From Sphingobacterium rhinopitheci (lineage in GTDB: Bacteria > Bacteroidota > Bacteroidia > Sphingobacteriales > Sphingobacteriaceae): a stretch of DNA of 64,000 bases. The translations under genes were made by a program, and so were the position numbers. Location of the stretch: contig NZ_JADEYQ010000008.1 of assembly GCF_022627575.1 (NCBI RefSeq), positions 62,001-126,000 of the forward strand, given 5' to 3'. Under the pieces are notes generated by a model. That model was not told where the DNA came from. It made no database searches and saw nothing but the letters and a program-made list of their open reading frames with translations. Every line of letters begins with the position of its first letter. Position 1 is the stretch's first letter. This document shows positions 9,824 through 19,152 of this stretch, piece after piece.

Positions 9824-11488
9824 ATGTCGATACAATTTGAAATGTTAAAGGAACAGTCCTCTATAATTAAAGTTATAGGGGTCGGTGGTGGCGGCGGTAA
9901 TGCCGTTAACCACATGTACAAGCAAGGGATAAGTGGGGTGGATTTTATCGTGTGTAACACAGATGCGCAAGCTTTAGAGTTAAGTCCGATTCCCAATAAA
10001 GTACAATTAGGAGCTAGCCTTACGGAAGGTATGGGGGCTGGTGCTGATCCTGATGTAGGTGAAAATTCCGCAATCGAAAGTATCGATGACATAAAAAGAA
10101 TGTTAGGTACTAACACCAAGATGTTGTTTATAACAGCTGGTATGGGAGGTGGTACTGGAACTGGTGCAAGTCCTGTCTTAGCTAAAGCAGCTAAAGAAAT
10201 GGGAATTTTGACCGTAGCTATTATTACAACTCCTTTTGCGTTTGAGGGTAAAAAACGTCGCTCTCAAGCTGAAGAAGGTTTGAATGAGCTTCGCAAATAT
10301 GTTGATTCTTATCTTGTAATTTCTAATGATCGCCTACGCGAGATATTTGGAAATCTTACGATGACAGCTGCTTTTGCTAAAGCGGATGATATATTAACTA
10401 CTGCCGCAAAAGGTATAGCGGAAATTATTACTATCCCGGGGTATGTAAACGTCGATTTTAAAGATGTGCGTACCGTTATGAATGATAGCGGTGTAGCTAT
10501 CATGGGTAATCATATCGCAGTAGGCGAAGATAGAGCTATTCAAGCCGTAACGGGTGCATTGGCTTCACCATTATTGAAAGATAATGAAATTGAAGGTGCG
10601 CGTTATATTTTATTGAATATTACTTCTGGTACTAAAGAAGTAACAATGGATGAGGTGGCTATTGTTACAGATTATATTCAAGAAAAAGCTGGCCTTACAG
10701 CTGATTTAATTTGGGGTAACTGTATTGACGAAACTTATGATGAAGAGTTGTCAGTAACAATTATTGCAACAGGTTTTCAAACATCTGAAGAGCGTGTAAA
10801 AGAGAAAGAAAAAGAAAAAGTTGCTTTGCCTTTATCCCCTGAGCCTTCTATTTCATATGTGAAACCTATGGTTCAGAATCAATTTGTAGAAAGACCTGTT
10901 AATAATGTTGAGGATGTATACGTAAAGCCCGTTACGACTTCTAATACAATAGCTAATTCTTCAACTGATTTGTTTACTTCTCCTAAATCTAATACCTTAG
11001 TAGAGGCACAAGTTGTTCGTCATACATTGGATTTAACGGATGAAATTGCTGAAGAGCCTACTCAGACAGAGTCTAATGGTTTTGAATTGAAAACTAGTCC
11101 TTCTATGTTTGAATTCAAATTGCCAACAGTATTTGATGCATACGATGAAAAAGTAAATGAAGAGATCGTGAGCGAAGTGTCAACGATCGTTGATGCGAAT
11201 GCTGCAGCGGCTTCTACAACGCAAGCAAACGAGCCTGTAAATTTTGAAGATCAATTACTTAAAACCAAAGAACGTATTTTACGTTTGAAAGAATTGAGTA
11301 TGAAACTAAAGTCTTCTAATGGCTTACAAGAATTAGAAACTGAGCCTGCTTACAAAAGGAAACAAAAAACATTAGATGATGTTCCACATTCATCTGATTC
11401 ACAAGTGTCCAGATTTACCTTGTCTTTTGATGAAGGTGTTACGGAGATACGTAGCAACAATTCATTCCTACATGATAATGTAGATTAA
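9824..11488 (+). CDS. ftsZ: Cell division protein FtsZ (tubulin-like GTPase)
   Basis: FtsZ polymerises into the cytokinetic ring. The N-terminal GVGGGGGNAVNHM loop, the tubulin signature GGGTGTGASP and the FGNLTMTAAFAKADDIL region define the GTPase, ending near residue 325. The remainder to residue 554 is a long, acidic, low-complexity linker. It ends in a conserved-looking tail (EIRSNNSFLHDNVD) that differs from the proteobacterial peptide but that I believe is typical of Bacteroidota. The long linker makes it much larger than the ~385-residue E. coli protein. A strong bidirectional stem-loop follows the stop. Confidence 0.98.
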   Translation: MSIQFEMLKEQSSIIKVIGVGGGGGNAVNHMYKQGISGVDFIVCNTDAQALELSPIPNKVQLGASLTEGMGAGADPDVGENSAIESIDDIKRMLGTNTKMLFITAGMGGGTGTGASPVLAKAAKEMGILTVAIITTPFAFEGKKRRSQAEEGLNELRKYVDSYLVISNDRLREIFGNLTMTAAFAKADDILTTAAKGIAEIITIPGYVNVDFKDVRTVMNDSGVAIMGNHIAVGEDRAIQAVTGALASPLLKDNEIEGARYILLNITSGTKEVTMDEVAIVTDYIQEKAGLTADLIWGNCIDETYDEELSVTIIATGFQTSEERVKEKEKEKVALPLSPEPSISYVKPMVQNQFVERPVNNVEDVYVKPVTTSNTIANSSTDLFTSPKSNTLVEAQVVRHTLDLTDEIAEEPTQTESNGFELKTSPSMFEFKLPTVFDAYDEKVNEEIVSEVSTIVDANAAAASTTQANEPVNFEDQLLKTKERILRLKELSMKLKSSNGLQELETEPAYKRKQKTLDDVPHSSDSQVSRFTLSFDEGVTEIRSNNSFLHDNVD

Positions 11489-11502
11489 TAAGTATAGCTA
11501 GA

Positions 11503-11553
11503 CATAATAAACAAAGGGTGGAAATATAATATTTCCACCCTTTGTTTATTATG
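11503..11553. terminator. Bidirectional terminator between ftsZ and the response regulator
   Basis: Bases 11503-11525 and 11531-11553 form a perfect 23-bp inverted repeat (24 bp if the next pair is counted) around a short AT loop. It contains a GGGTGG/CCACCC core with T-rich flanks on both strands. It lies between the convergent ftsZ (+) and response-regulator (-) genes and runs over the latter's stop codon, so it probably ends both transcripts. Confidence 0.85.
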
Positions 11554-12193
11554 ATTCTTTCTCATTTAATTTGAATAATTCTATTAGCTCCGGTATATTG
11601 TTTACTGCAAGCTTTTCAAAAATTCTACTCTTGTATGTCGAGACCGTTGAAGAGCTTAATTTTAAGAGGTTAGAGACCTCTAGTATACCATGACCTTCTA
11701 TCAGGTGCTTTGCGACATCCATCTCCCTGTTAGATAGCTTAAACAACGGGTTAGCTTTGTCTAATGTAGATTTATTTGTTGTTAGTTTTTGTACATATAA
11801 ATCTTTGATAGCATCAGACATATATCTGCCACGATCTTGTATGCTTTGTATAGCATTTGCTAATTCTTCCATTGCTGTATTTTTATTTAAAAATCCAGCA
11901 GCGCCAGCCTCAATATAACGTAAAGCATAAATATTTTCATCGTATGATGAAAATATAAGAATCTTTAAATCGCTCTGTAAATCTAACATCTCCTTCACTA
12001 CTTTAATATTGTTGCCTCCGGGCATATTAATATCAAGTAATAATAGATCAAATTTTGAATCGCGGAGGTTATTATAGACTTCTTCGATTGTAGTAGCATT
12101 AATTATTTCAGTATTCTTAAACTTTTCATTTATGATTATTGAAGCACCTAGTCGAACTATGCTGTGGTCATCTGCAATTAGTATTTTCTTCAT
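11549..12193 (-). CDS. NarL/FixJ-family response regulator
   Basis: This is a two-domain transcription factor. The receiver domain (residues ~1-120) has the acidic pair D8/D9, the phospho-acceptor D54 in LLLLDINMPG, and K104 in GFLNKNTAMEE. The LuxR-type helix-turn-helix (~150-210) contains LSNREMDVAKHLIEGHG and SSSTVSTYKSRIFEKL. It should bind DNA when phosphorylated by a histidine kinase. No kinase gene lies next to it, so its partner and targets are unknown. It is transcribed toward ftsZ and ends in the shared terminator stem-loop. A TATCTTTG on the minus strand at 12257-12250 may be its -7 box, without a convincing -33 element. Confidence 0.93.
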   Translation of the reverse strand: MKKILIADDHSIVRLGASIIINEKFKNTEIINATTIEEVYNNLRDSKFDLLLLDINMPGGNNIKVVKEMLDLQSDLKILIFSSYDENIYALRYIEAGAAGFLNKNTAMEELANAIQSIQDRGRYMSDAIKDLYVQKLTTNKSTLDKANPLFKLSNREMDVAKHLIEGHGILEVSNLLKLSSSTVSTYKSRIFEKLAVNNIPELIELFKLNEKES

Positions 12194-12367
12194 GAATTTG
12201 ACGATCTAATATGGATCTACAATTTATAATTTTTACTAGTCTTAATGTACAAAGATAAAAAAATGATTGAATTATAGAATTTTGATTCGCAATAAATATC
12301 GAAAATATTTATCATTAAATGATAATATTATTTATTTTTGAAAAATCTATATTAAAACATAAATCAA

Positions 12368-12775
12368 ATGGGAATTATTAAAGAATTTAAAGATTTTGCA
12401 ATGCGCGGGAGCGTTATTGATTTGGCTGTCGGTGTTGTTATTGGTGGTTCTTTTGGGAAAATAGTAACTTCATTAGTTGATGATATTATTATGCCACCAT
12501 TAGGATTTTTGACAGGTGGTGTTGATTTTAGTCAATTGAAATATGTTATTACGGAAGCGAATGCAACCGCGGGAGTGGAAGAAGTAGCGATCAAGTATGG
12601 CAATTTTATTAATGTTATTATTCAATTTACTATTATAGCGTTCTGTATTTTCTTGGTTATTAAAGCGTTGAATACACTTAAGAAAACAGAGGATGCTGTG
12701 CCTGCTCCTGCACCAGCGCCCACGAAAGAAGAAGTATTACTAACAGAGATTCGTGATCTTTTGAAAAATAAATAG
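12368..12775 (+). CDS. mscL: Large-conductance mechanosensitive channel MscL
   Basis: MscL opens under membrane tension to release solutes during hypo-osmotic shock. The N-terminal amphipathic segment [21 protein letters not shown] leads into the first helix with the small-residue pore motif ([17 protein letters not shown]). A periplasmic loop, a second helix (~83-103) and a cytoplasmic C-terminal helix after a proline/alanine stretch follow. Length (135) is typical for the homopentameric channel subunit. It is monocistronic, with TATTTTTG at 12343-12350 as a possible -7 box. Confidence 0.96.
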   Translation: MGIIKEFKDFAMRGSVIDLAVGVVIGGSFGKIVTSLVDDIIMPPLGFLTGGVDFSQLKYVITEANATAGVEEVAIKYGNFINVIIQFTIIAFCIFLVIKALNTLKKTEDAVPAPAPAPTKEEVLLTEIRDLLKNK

Positions 12776-12835
12776 GATACGCAATACGCTAAATAGTTTC
12801 TATCATTTACATTCTTATTTTTTTTATTTAAAATC

Positions 12836-12866
12836 TTGTAATTTTAGAAATAATAGAGTACTTTTG
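12836..12866 (+). promoter_or_regulatory. Bacteroidota-type promoter for rpmH-rnpA
   Basis: TTG at 12836-12838 is followed after 20 bases by TACTTTTG at 12859-12866, which fits the Bacteroidota -33/-7 pattern (TTTG, TAnnTTTG). It lies 57 bases before the rpmH ATG. No other promoter-like sequence is seen in this gap. Confidence 0.65.
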
Positions 12867-12922
12867 CATTCCTCTTAGAGGTAATTAATTGGTAGAAAAT
12901 ATATAAAATATAAATAAGCGTC

Positions 12923-13081
12923 ATGAAAAGAACATTTCAGCCTTCGCAAAGAAAAAGAAGAAATAAGCATGGTTTTAGAGAGCGTATGAGCTCTGCTAAT
13001 GGTAGAAGAGTAATAGCTTCTCGTAGAGCTAAAGGTAGAAAACGTCTTACAGTTTCTGACGAATATCGTCATAAAGGTTAA
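12923..13081 (+). CDS. rpmH: 50S ribosomal protein L34
   Basis: This is a short, very basic protein of 52 residues. It begins [20 protein letters not shown] and continues with the family-typical segment [21 protein letters not shown]34 is a late-assembling large-subunit protein. The gene sits directly upstream of rnpA, as in most bacteria. Unlike many bacteria, there is no dnaA next to it here. Confidence 0.97.
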   Translation: MKRTFQPSQRKRRNKHGFRERMSSANGRRVIASRRAKGRKRLTVSDEYRHKG

Positions 13082-13137
13082 TTCTTTTTTATCGCCGGTG
13101 ACTAATAATGCCTTTCCGGCTAATTGAAGTCATCTCT

Positions 13138-13521
13138 ATGAAAAAAACATTTAAAAAAGAAGAACGACTATGTAGTAAAAGTGATATTGATGCGCTTTTT
13201 CATAGTAGTTCTTCTTTTGTCGTTTACCCTTATAGGGTAGTCTACACATATCTACCAGCTGATATAGCTGCAGCTAAAGTAATTATATCAGTTTCTAAAC
13301 GTAGATTTAAAAAAGCACATGATCGCAATAGGATCAAAAGACTCATGCGCGAGGCTTATCGTTTGCAAAAGGGGGATCTTCTATATCCTTTTATCCAGGA
13401 GAAAGTCTTAAATTTGCATTTCGCGATTCAATACATTGCCAAAGAGGAATTGCCTTTTAAAGTAATGGAAGAGAAGATGATTAAAATGTTAAATCAACTT
13501 AAAGAGATTTGTTGTGCGTAA
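13138..13521 (+). CDS. rnpA: Ribonuclease P protein component
   Basis: RnpA is the protein cofactor of RNase P, which removes 5' leaders from pre-tRNAs. It begins [20 protein letters not shown] and has the RNR-type RNA-binding motif ([20 protein letters not shown]) around residues 60-80, the diagnostic part of the family. An in-frame ATG lies 30 bases further upstream (13108), but the chosen start gives the usual N-terminus and length (127 residues). Its stop overlaps the yidD start by 8 bases. Confidence 0.94.
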   Translation: MKKTFKKEERLCSKSDIDALFHSSSSFVVYPYRVVYTYLPADIAAAKVIISVSKRRFKKAHDRNRIKRLMREAYRLQKGDLLYPFIQEKVLNLHFAIQYIAKEELPFKVMEEKMIKMLNQLKEICCA

Positions 13522-13756
13522 GATTTTTGGTTTTTTCGGATTCTTAGTACAACAGTTGTTTTTGTTAATAATCCGTTTTTATCAAATTTTTATATCACCT
13601 TTATTAGGAGCAAATTGTAGATATACGCCCACTTGCTCACAATATGGGAAAGAAGCTATAATTAAATATGGCCCTTTCAAAGGTGGTTGGATGGCTATCA
13701 AGAGAATATTAAGTTGTAATCCTTGGGGTGGGCATGGTCATGATCCAGTTCCATAA
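13514..13756 (+). CDS. yidD: Membrane protein insertion efficiency factor YidD
   Basis: This is a small protein (80 residues) with an N-terminal amphipathic/hydrophobic segment and the family signature [20 protein letters not shown] followed by CSQYG, plus the C-terminal [13 protein letters not shown]. YidD assists YidC-dependent insertion of inner-membrane proteins. The start is GTG at 13514, overlapping the 3' end of rnpA by 8 bases, which implies translational coupling. The insertase gene yidC is not in this window. Confidence 0.95.
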   Translation: MRKIFGFFGFLVQQLFLLIIRFYQIFISPLLGANCRYTPTCSQYGKEAIIKYGPFKGGWMAIKRILSCNPWGGHGHDPVP

Positions 13757-13770
13757 ATTGTTATAATACG

Positions 13771-14457
13771 ATGCGTAATTACATTTTACAGTTGGATACT
13801 GCTACGGAGATTTGCTCTGTTTCTATTAGTTTAGAAGGGAAAACTATCGGTCAAGTAGAGGCTACCGAACCCAATTTGCATGCCTCCAAATTGACGGTTT
13901 TTATCGATCAATTATTAAGTTCCTTGCATCTTCAATATTCCGAATTAGCAGCTGTTTGTGTGAGTAAAGGTCCGGGCTCTTACACAGGGCTACGTATTGG
14001 CGTTTCTACAGCCAAAGGTTTAGCGTATGCATTAGATATACCGTTATTAGCTATTAATACCTTAGCGATGATGTATGCGGGGTATAACAAGCCTCGTACT
14101 GATAATACACTGTTCATCCCTATGTTGGATGCTCGACGTATGGAGGTATATCTGGAAGTATATAATAGTAAAGGGGATTTATTAGTTCCTACAGAAGCAC
14201 GTATTATTGATGAGCATTCTTTTGATGCTTACCAAAATAACGATATTGTTCTTTTTGGTTCTGGTGCAGCAAAGCTGAATGACTTGTTTGCAAACAAACC
14301 TAACATTCATGTAGACGCATCATATGTACATTCTTCTGCGTATATGAGTGAGATAGCATTTGAGAAATTTCAACATGGAGATGTTGAAGATCTCATATAT
14401 TTCGAACCTTTTTATCTTAAGGAGTTTATCGCTATTTTACCCAAAAAATTAATCTAG
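13771..14457 (+). CDS. tsaB: tRNA threonylcarbamoyladenosine biosynthesis protein TsaB
   Basis: TsaB is a catalytically inactive ASKHA-fold partner of TsaD in the complex that puts t6A on position 37 of ANN-decoding tRNAs. The N-terminal LQLDTATEICSVSI loop, LHASKLTVFIDQLL and the highly characteristic KGPGSYTGLRIGVSTAKGLA are present. Length (228) is normal. It lies 14 bases after yidD and is probably the last gene of the rpmH operon. It converges on corA with only 4 bases between the stop codons and no clear hairpin there. Confidence 0.95.
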   Translation: MRNYILQLDTATEICSVSISLEGKTIGQVEATEPNLHASKLTVFIDQLLSSLHLQYSELAAVCVSKGPGSYTGLRIGVSTAKGLAYALDIPLLAINTLAMMYAGYNKPRTDNTLFIPMLDARRMEVYLEVYNSKGDLLVPTEARIIDEHSFDAYQNNDIVLFGSGAAKLNDLFANKPNIHVDASYVHSSAYMSEIAFEKFQHGDVEDLIYFEPFYLKEFIAILPKKLI

Positions 14458-14461
14458 CGTA

Positions 14462-15367
14462 TTACAACCATCTTTTTTTCTTGAATAAATATAATATCAA
14501 TACAGATATGCATAGCATAATTCCTACTGTGCTGATATAACCATATGGTGATTTTAAACCCGGCATATTTTCAAAATTCATCCCATACAAACCGGTTACG
14601 AATGTCAGCGGCATGAAGAATACAGAGATTATGGTCAATAGACGCATGATTTCGTTGGTATGGTTTGATTCTATATTGAAGTAAATTGAAAGTAATTGCG
14701 CAGTGTTTTCGGATGAATTTTTATATAAAGCTAAGCTTCTTGAAAATGAATCTTTCAAATCTTGGGTATAAATATTCTTATATTCGGGCATATGAAAATA
14801 ATCAACGATATCCTTATAGAAAGTCAATATACTACGGATAAGATCTATTTGCCTTTTTAAGTAATACATCTTTTTTAGGGATGTCTTTCTACTTTGTCTT
14901 AAAAAGACAACTTCTTCATAATGATCTAATCGTGTTGCAATATTGTGGATGGCAAATTCCTCAAATGTCTTTAATGCTTCTGACACGATTGCATTTATAA
15001 AAGCTTTGCTAGATTGTAATTTCTTATTGGTAGGATCGGTATTAATTAGTCGCTCTAAATAGTCAATCTTGTTTCTATGGGAAGTAATCACAAAATTTTT
15101 GCCGTAGAATATGGATATTCTATCCGTTATTTCCGTCAGTGCATCTGAATCTTCGGAGATCGTATTAGCGACTGATCGTATGATTAGAAAATGATAATCT
15201 TCAAATTCTTCAATCTTTGGTAAATGACCGATCTCAAGTGCATCTCTGATGGAGGCGCCGCTAATGTTAAATCTATTCTCTAATTCGTAAAAATCTGCTG
15301 CCGTCGGATTATAAATATCAACCCATGCAAACGAAGATTGGTTTTCTTGAAGTACATGATTTATCAT
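14462..15367 (-). CDS. corA: CorA-family magnesium/cobalt transporter
   Basis: This is a metal-ion channel of the CorA superfamily. A long acidic/helical cytoplasmic domain is followed by two C-terminal membrane helices (~residues 240-262 and 273-293). Between them is the selectivity signature YGMNFENMPG, containing the diagnostic YGMN. The length of 301 is a little shorter than E. coli CorA, as in many CorA homologues. It ends with a basic tail (KKKRW). Mg2+ is the default substrate; sequence alone cannot exclude Co2+ or Ni2+. Confidence 0.93.
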   Translation of the reverse strand: MINHVLQENQSSFAWVDIYNPTAADFYELENRFNISGASIRDALEIGHLPKIEEFEDYHFLIIRSVANTISEDSDALTEITDRISIFYGKNFVITSHRNKIDYLERLINTDPTNKKLQSSKAFINAIVSEALKTFEEFAIHNIATRLDHYEEVVFLRQSRKTSLKKMYYLKRQIDLIRSILTFYKDIVDYFHMPEYKNIYTQDLKDSFSRSLALYKNSSENTAQLLSIYFNIESNHTNEIMRLLTIISVFFMPLTFVTGLYGMNFENMPGLKSPYGYISTVGIMLCISVLILYLFKKKRWL

Positions 15368-15409
15368 TTGACTAATTATTAATTCATAAAAAAAATCGCT
15401 TAATCAAAA

Positions 15410-15440
15410 AAAAAAGGCTCCATATGCTGAAGCCTTTTTT
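15410..15440 (-). terminator. Intrinsic terminator of the OmpH-like lipoprotein gene
   Basis: A 10-bp stem (15410-15419 with 15431-15440) around an 11-base loop is flanked on the minus strand by a long T-run (the A-tract at 15406-15415). It lies 16 bases beyond the stop of the gene at 15456-16079. Confidence 0.7.
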
Positions 15441-15455
15441 AATCTTTAATACTAA

Positions 15456-16079
15456 TTATTTCTTGTCAGAAGCTTTTTTATTGGTATACTCTTTATTCAA
15501 GCCTTCAACAACTTCTTTCGTGATGTCTAACTTGGAATCAGCATAGATGACAGAAGGATTAGTTTTCGAATACGTCAGTACATATTGATATCCTTTTTCT
15601 TCAGCATGTTTCTTCAAGTAATCACTGATAGTAGTGTAAACAGCATTAATCTCTGTATTCTCATCTTGTGCTAATGAATTAGAAGCATTTTGATTCAATT
15701 GAGCTAATTCTTGTTGTTTACGTGCTAATCTTTCTTGAACTGCTTGACGCTCTGAAGCGCTCATCGTCGCTACTTTTTGCTCTGCTTCAGCTACTTCTCG
15801 TTGGAAGGCTTGACCTTTGGATTGAAGATCATTTTGTGCCTTCTTAGCTTTAGCCTCTAATCGATCTCTGATATCTTTGAAATAAACGAATTTTTCAGAA
15901 AGACTATCTGAATTTACATAAACGATTTTCTCTACTTTGTTATCAGTGGATACACTTGTGCTTGTACTATCATTACTAGTAGCATCTGTTTTTTTTACTT
16001 CGTTGTTACAAGATGTGATTACTAAAGCTAAGGATAATCCTACTGCAGCTGTAGATAATGTTGTTGTCAATTTATTCAT
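15456..16079 (-). CDS. OmpH/Skp-like periplasmic chaperone lipoprotein
   Basis: The N-terminus is a lipoprotein signal peptide with lipobox VITSC (C near residue 24), then a Ser/Thr-rich linker. Residues ~50-200 match the Skp/OmpH pattern: a short beta segment (KIVYVNSDSLSEKFVYFKD), a long alanine/glutamine/glutamate-rich coiled coil (~70-135), and a C-terminal YQYVLTYSKTNPSVIYADSK segment. Skp-type proteins hold unfolded outer-membrane proteins. Being a lipoprotein rather than a soluble periplasmic protein is a notable variation. It is monocistronic. A TAGGTTTG on the minus strand at 16116-16109 may be its -7 box. Confidence 0.87.
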   Translation of the reverse strand: MNKLTTTLSTAAVGLSLALVITSCNNEVKKTDATSNDSTSTSVSTDNKVEKIVYVNSDSLSEKFVYFKDIRDRLEAKAKKAQNDLQSKGQAFQREVAEAEQKVATMSASERQAVQERLARKQQELAQLNQNASNSLAQDENTEINAVYTTISDYLKKHAEEKGYQYVLTYSKTNPSVIYADSKLDITKEVVEGLNKEYTNKKASDKK

Positions 16080-16199
16080 GCTTAAAGGTAAAATTTCTTT
16101 TTGTAAGACAAACCTACCATAAAAAAATTAATTTTCCATTTTTTTGATTATTTAGTGTTTTTTATACCGCATTTTACACTTCTTTTGGCTGAAAAACAC

Positions 16200-16230
16200 T
16201 TGTTTAACTGGCTTATTTTTGTTAACTTTG
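16200..16230 (+). promoter_or_regulatory. Bacteroidota-type promoter for gyrB
   Basis: TTG at 16200-16202 is followed after 20 bases by TAACTTTG at 16223-16230, which fits TAnnTTTG. The gyrB ATG lies 33 bases downstream of the -7 box. Confidence 0.6.
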
Positions 16231-16238
16231 AGAGTTAA

Positions 16239-18221
<1,983 letters not shown>

Positions 18222-18240
18222 TTAATTCTTATAAAATATA

Positions 18241-18269
18241 AAAATGCCAGATTATCTCTGGCATTTTTT
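18241..18269 (+). terminator. Intrinsic terminator of gyrB
   Basis: A perfect 10-bp stem (18241-18250 with 18258-18267) and a 7-base loop are followed by a T-run to 18269, 20 bases after the gyrB stop. Confidence 0.85.
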
Positions 18270-18351
18270 ATGTTCTGAATATTAATTTTAAAGATAATTT
18301 AAATTTTTAAAGTTAAAATCGTTAGATTTATGTAATCAATAATCTAAAGAT

Positions 18352-19152
18352 ATGATTTTTAGGGTAATCTTATTATTACTCTTGTGCTCGGGTAGTTTTG
18401 CACAATCTTTTAATGCTGCTCCCTATCAGGGAATTGGAAATTCTGGTATAGCCTTAAAATCTTTATATAGTATTACAAATAATCCTGCAGGTTTAGTGGG
18501 ATTGAGAGGTATAGAAGCGGCCTTAGCATTTCAATCCAATTTTGTATCATCCGAGCTAAGTACGCAAGCTCTTTATATAGGGATGCCTATCAAGAAAGAA
18601 GGTGCCGTTGGTATATCTATCCATAGATATGGATTAGCTGGAGTATCCTCACTAATGACATTGTCATCGGTATATGCACGCTCATTTGACGATTTCTTTT
18701 CTACATCGTTATCTTTCAATTACCATAGTTATAGTATTACCAACTACGGCAATGACAATTTTTTTTCATTAGATCTGGGTTTTCAAGTATTAATTATAGA
18801 TCAGCTGACATTAGGGTTAATAATAAATAATATTTCTCAACAACTATTTGCTGAAGATATAGATTATTACCTTCCTCGAGAAATAGCGATAGGTATAAAG
18901 TATGATATCGCGCCTGCTATTTTTATATCCTCGGATGTGTATTATCATCCATTACAAAAAGTAAATATTCGTACAGGCATATCTTATGAAATCGATAATG
19001 TTATTTTTTTTCGTACAGGTGTCGCTAGTGGGCCTCTTCAATATTATGCTGGAATAGGATTAAAGCTTAATAACTTTCGTATAGACTGTGCTACTTCATT
19101 TCATCCACAATTAGGAAGCTCTCCGCAAATAGCAATAAGCTATGCTTTTTAG
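18352..19152 (+). CDS. PorV/PorQ-like outer membrane beta-barrel protein
   Basis: The 266-residue protein starts with a signal peptide ending near SGSFAQS. The mature N-terminus PYQGIGNSGIALKSLYSITN followed by NPAGL is the hallmark of PorV/PorQ-type barrels of Bacteroidota. Alternating aromatic/polar strands run to a C-terminal aromatic residue (ISYAF). Relatives include type IX secretion accessory proteins, but no other T9SS gene is here. Its last 11 bases overlap the HhH-barrel gene, tying it to that operon, so a role as partner barrel in that system is my inference. Confidence 0.75.
   Translation: MIFRVILLLLLCSGSFAQSFNAAPYQGIGNSGIALKSLYSITNNPAGLVGLRGIEAALAFQSNFVSSELSTQALYIGMPIKKEGAVGISIHRYGLAGVSSLMTLSSVYARSFDDFFSTSLSFNYHSYSITNYGNDNFFSLDLGFQVLIIDQLTLGLIINNISQQLFAEDIDYYLPREIAIGIKYDIAPAIFISSDVYYHPLQKVNIRTGISYEIDNVIFFRTGVASGPLQYYAGIGLKLNNFRIDCATSFHPQLGSSPQIAISYAF

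Noticed and set aside
9697-10119. 140-codon minus-strand frame over the start of ftsZ
   Set aside because: It overlaps the conserved GTPase start and the stem-loop, and shows Pro/Ile-rich composition without any domain.
12250-12257. Full promoter for the response regulator
   Set aside because: A TATCTTTG is present on the minus strand but no TTTG/TTG lies at 18-20 bases, so I mention it only in the gene entry.
18352-19152. Type IX secretion PorV
   Set aside because: The PorV/PorQ-like fold is visible, but no other T9SS gene occurs and the gene is tied by overlap to the HhH-barrel/ComEC unit. I keep only the fold-level call.
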